NCBI RefSeq assembly: GCF_004827385.1
Contig: NZ_SRXN01000032.1
Location: forward strand, 16,782-80,781
Direction: 5' to 3'
From: Ensifer sp. MPMI2T
GTDB lineage: Bacteria > Pseudomonadota > Alphaproteobacteria > Rhizobiales > Rhizobiaceae
Length of the DNA: 64,000 nt
Shown piece after piece: positions 61,653-64,000 of this stretch. The notes under the pieces are model-generated. The model saw only the letters and a program-made list of their open reading frames with translations. It made no database searches and was not told the DNA's origin. Made by a program: the position numbers and the translations under genes. The stretch's first letter is position 1, and the number at the start of each line of letters is the position of its first letter.

Positions 61653-63137
61653 TTACTCCGCCCCAATGGTCTGCTTGTAGGCAGCCAACTGCTTCTCCCG
61701 TCCGAGTTCATCGGTGATCTCCTCCCAGCCCTCAGAGATCGCCGCCATAGTGCCCTCGATATCAAGCTCTCCCGCCAGCATCCGGGCGATCGCAGTGTCA
61801 AGCACGACTTGCTGGTAGCGCTGGTTCTGCGGGATACGCAGATCAAGCACCATGTTTGGCGAACCGAGACTTGCCTGGATGGCACCGAGGTAGTCCTTCG
61901 CTGCCTTCTCGCTCATGCCGGCCTTCTTCCACAATGAGAGGTCGCTGAACTGCGATATCCGGTAGGGATTGAATCCGGTGGCGCCGATGGTCACGTCGAC
62001 ATTCGACTGCGCTGCCTGGCTCATAAAGGAAATGAAGGCGTAGGCTGCGTCCTTCACCCTGTCGTCCGCATTGGCGTTAATCCCGCCCGACCAGCCGCCG
62101 AATGCGGCAAAGGGCGCGTGGCTCACACCATCTACGGCATGCGGGCAAATCTCCGGGCTGCAGTCGACGAGCTTGCCTGTCTCGCGGTCGAGCACGCGGG
62201 TCGATCCAGGCAGGATGACGGCGCCCACCTTGTCGATGACCTTCGACTGCTCCTTGTCGATAGCGAGCGTGCCGATATCACCCCAGTCGATGGAAAGGGC
62301 GCACTGGCCGGACGTAAAGAGGCTGCGCGTATCGCCGACATCAAGATTGATCTCATTGGGCGGGCCGTATTTCGTCGTCTCCTTATAGATTCTGAGCGCT
62401 TCGGCGAACGCCTCATTGTTGTAGAGCGGGGTCATGTCCTTGGTGCTGAAGAAGGCGCCCTGAGCGGTGCCCCGCGACTGGATGAAGGCCGACGCGATCG
62501 AGGTGACCATCCAGTAGGACTGGGCGTTGCGCTTCTTGGCGATGCAGGAGCCGAAATCGCCCTTACCGTCGCCGTTCATGTCCTTGCCGTGCGAGGCTTT
62601 GGCAAACGCGAGATAGTCATCCCAAGTCTTCGGTGCCGCAAGGCCAAGCTCCTCGGCGACGTCTGTGCGGTAGTAGACCATCTGAAAGTCGCCATCGAGG
62701 GTGATCATGTAGGTCTTGCCGCCGTACTTCTGCGAGAAATCACGGAAGAAGGGCGCGATGTCATCCATCTTGACGGCGCTGTCCCCGGAAATGCGCGGAC
62801 TGAGGTCCTCGAGCAATCCGGCTGACACATAGTCGACCATCCATTGCGGCGCGAAGACGCCGGCATCGACCGAGTTGGTACCGGTCGTCCAGTCCGTCAG
62901 GAGCTTCTGGTAGAGATCCGAGAAGGGGACGGTAATGACGTTTATCTTCGCCCCCTTCAGCTTCTCGAATTCCGGTGCACGGCGCTGCAGAGGCTCGGCG
63001 ATCTGCGGCCCGGTGAAGGTCATGATGTTAACGGAGACACCGTCGAATTCCCCTGCCTGGGCCGGGCCCGCTGCGGTGAACGTGGCGATGGTCGCCCCAA
63101 ACGCAAGGCTGTACGATGCTGTTGCCAGTCTGTTCAT
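61653..63137 (-). CDS. Extracellular sugar-binding protein (SBP family 1)
   Basis: A 494-residue periplasmic binding protein. The signal peptide MNRLATASYSLAFGATIATF ends near residue 29 (AQAG). Typical family-1 features are VPFSDLYQKLLTDWTTGTN, YYRTDVAEELGLAAPKTWDD and FGGWSGGINAN. It is longer than MalE (396) and resembles the polyol/trehalose/unknown sugar group. ATG 63137 is supported by GGGAGGA seven bases upstream. First gene of the importer operon. A sequence element GKDMNGDGKGDFG could bind Ca2+, as often seen in this family. Confidence 0.88.
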   Translation of the reverse strand: MNRLATASYSLAFGATIATFTAAGPAQAGEFDGVSVNIMTFTGPQIAEPLQRRAPEFEKLKGAKINVITVPFSDLYQKLLTDWTTGTNSVDAGVFAPQWMVDYVSAGLLEDLSPRISGDSAVKMDDIAPFFRDFSQKYGGKTYMITLDGDFQMVYYRTDVAEELGLAAPKTWDDYLAFAKASHGKDMNGDGKGDFGSCIAKKRNAQSYWMVTSIASAFIQSRGTAQGAFFSTKDMTPLYNNEAFAEALRIYKETTKYGPPNEINLDVGDTRSLFTSGQCALSIDWGDIGTLAIDKEQSKVIDKVGAVILPGSTRVLDRETGKLVDCSPEICPHAVDGVSHAPFAAFGGWSGGINANADDRVKDAAYAFISFMSQAAQSNVDVTIGATGFNPYRISQFSDLSLWKKAGMSEKAAKDYLGAIQASLGSPNMVLDLRIPQNQRYQQVVLDTAIARMLAGELDIEGTMAAISEGWEEITDELGREKQLAAYKQTIGAE

Positions 63138-63711
63138 GTCGATCCTCCCTGAAGCTCTGTGCCCCAAGACCGCCGCTCTCTCGGCCTTTCAAGCAGCCTT
63201 GTTCGGGCAAGCAGCCTTGTTCGGGATTGAGCCGGGCGGGGTCAAAGGTTCTCAGTCCGCTGCCGGTTGCCCCTACTTGGTGCCTCGTCACACATCATCA
63301 GCCGTATCCCAAAGATCATTCCGAGCTCGGTCGGTTGACGACAACTTGCCTCGGCGGGGCGGCGCCAACAGTCGTAGCCGCCGTTGGTTCAATCCCAGTC
63401 CCCATTATATACCTGAATTCGAGGGTCCGATTGGAGTTCGGGCACCAATTCTTGTTCGAGCGGGAACAAGAACCGTTCCCACTCCGACGTGACGACAGCA
63501 CGTCTCGGTTACCCAGGAACTCGGCCACGTCTGGCCGAGACGGCGACATTGCAGGTCTCGCTGACCGTCAGAAATGGGGCAAATTCCGGTTTCACTGGCA
63601 AATGGCCGCATTGGGGCGCAAAGCGGACAGCCGTAGATGCGCGCTGGGATTCTGATTGCAGTCATCAGACGATACTGGACGTCCTGATCACGAGCGCTAG
63701 GTGGATGCAGC
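63138..63711. other. Intergenic stretch, about 570 bp
   Basis: No gene with clear features. Its left part should carry the promoter of the minus-strand importer; a direct repeat AAGCAGCCTTGTTCGGG (63192-63208 and 63209-63225 or so) lies close upstream of it. The right part, 63560-63710, reads in one frame GKFRFHWQMAALGRKADS, resembling repeat debris known from rhizobial genomes. Confidence 0.4.
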
Positions 63712-64000
63712 ATGTGTAACGACTACGAGCAGCACATCAGATATGCCGAATACTGCAAGATGATGCAGGAGCTCACGTTCGGTATTCCTTCGCATCAGAC
63801 GGAACTTGATTTGCCGCAAGCGGACGACGTCCGGATTGGTGACACCGGATCTGTAATGAGAGCTGCAGATGGTAACGTGGTCGAACTCGTGCCGATGACG
63901 TTCGGCTTCCCGCCGCCAGAAGGACGCAAGGGCGGAGCGGTCTTCAACTTCCGGAGCGAGGGGCGCAGCTTTGCAGAGAGCAGGCGATGCCTGATACCGG
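63712..64000 (+). CDS. SRAP/YedK-like DNA-protein-crosslink protein, 3' end outside window
   Basis: The first 96 codons of an SOS-response-associated peptidase (SRAP) family protein, cut by the window edge. It begins MCNDYEQHIRYAEYCKMMQE, with the catalytic Cys2 that forms a thiazolidine crosslink to abasic sites in single-stranded DNA. FNFRSEGRSFAESRRCLIP contains the conserved Asn-x-Arg-x-Glu region. The family protects replication forks. Start ATG 63712; a ribosome binding site is GGTGGA further upstream. The rest, including the His near residue 160, is not visible. Confidence 0.85.
   Translation, partial: MCNDYEQHIRYAEYCKMMQELTFGIPSHQTELDLPQADDVRIGDTGSVMRAADGNVVELVPMTFGFPPPEGRKGGAVFNFRSEGRSFAESRRCLIP

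Noticed and set aside
63385..63412. GGTTCAATCCCAGTCCCCA resembling a tRNA 3' end
   Set aside because: Only about 45 bases lie between the possible 5' GGGG and this end; no anticodon arm; perhaps chance or an old fragment.

Overview
The window looks like a stretch of a rhizobial genome (Alphaproteobacteria, Rhizobiaceae, most likely Sinorhizobium/Ensifer or a close relative). The GC content is high, gene families are typical of the group (ActP/HmrR/CopZ copper resistance, many solute ABC transporters, a two-tandem-NBD peptide ABC protein, an SRAP protein), and intergenic repeats resemble the RIME-type palindromes of rhizobia. The density of transporters and surface-glycan genes would suit a megaplasmid or chromid, but nothing in the window proves which replicon it is. 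No rRNA, tRNA, CRISPR array, complete insertion sequence or origin was seen.

Region 1 (0.06-15.5 kb) is dominated by surface polysaccharide functions: an O-antigen-ligase-like polymerase, a fused Wzz/BY-kinase copolymerase, a GT4 glycosyltransferase with a deacetylase-like partner, a nucleotide-sugar dehydrogenase and a secreted polysaccharide lyase. These are interleaved with an MscS-type channel, a metallo-beta-lactamase-fold hydrolase and two cyclase-fold proteins. Region 2 (15.7-25.4 kb) is a tightly packed plus-strand run: a four-gene peptide-type ABC importer followed by three glycosyltransferases. Region 3 (25.4-30.5 kb) holds two SAM methyltransferases around the most unusual gene of the window, an ABC exporter-like protein whose catalytic nucleotide-binding residues are all replaced and which carries a very long insertion, with a cyclic-nucleotide-binding protein just downstream.

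Region 4 (30.5-34.1 kb) is a copper module (hmrR/cueR-type regulator, Cu+ P-type ATPase, CopZ chaperone) with a textbook 19-bp-spacer MerR-type promoter before copZ. It is followed by a decayed stretch (34.1-35.7 kb) with fragments of a UgpC/MalK-type ATPase and a TPR protein. Region 5 (35.8-41.1 kb) is a self-contained regulon: a sensor kinase, an NtrC-type activator and an OFA-family MFS transporter with a perfect sigma-54 promoter and two identical-architecture palindromes upstream. Region 6 (41.2-48.8 kb) is a sugar ABC importer with a SMP-30/gluconolactonase-like enzyme, divergent from a GAF/HisKA_3 kinase and LuxR-type regulator pair.

Region 7 (49.3-59 kb) encodes an AraC regulator and a group of small exported or envelope proteins (two with a shared GVARRT motif, a DUF2092-like, a DUF1254/DUF1214, a lipoprotein alpha/beta hydrolase, an outer-membrane barrel). 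A partial second copy of the AraC gene and its divergent promoter lies inside the group. Region 8 (59-63.1 kb) is a MalEFG-type ABC importer whose ATPase gene is reduced to a short remnant fused to other debris. The window ends inside an SRAP (YedK-like) gene.
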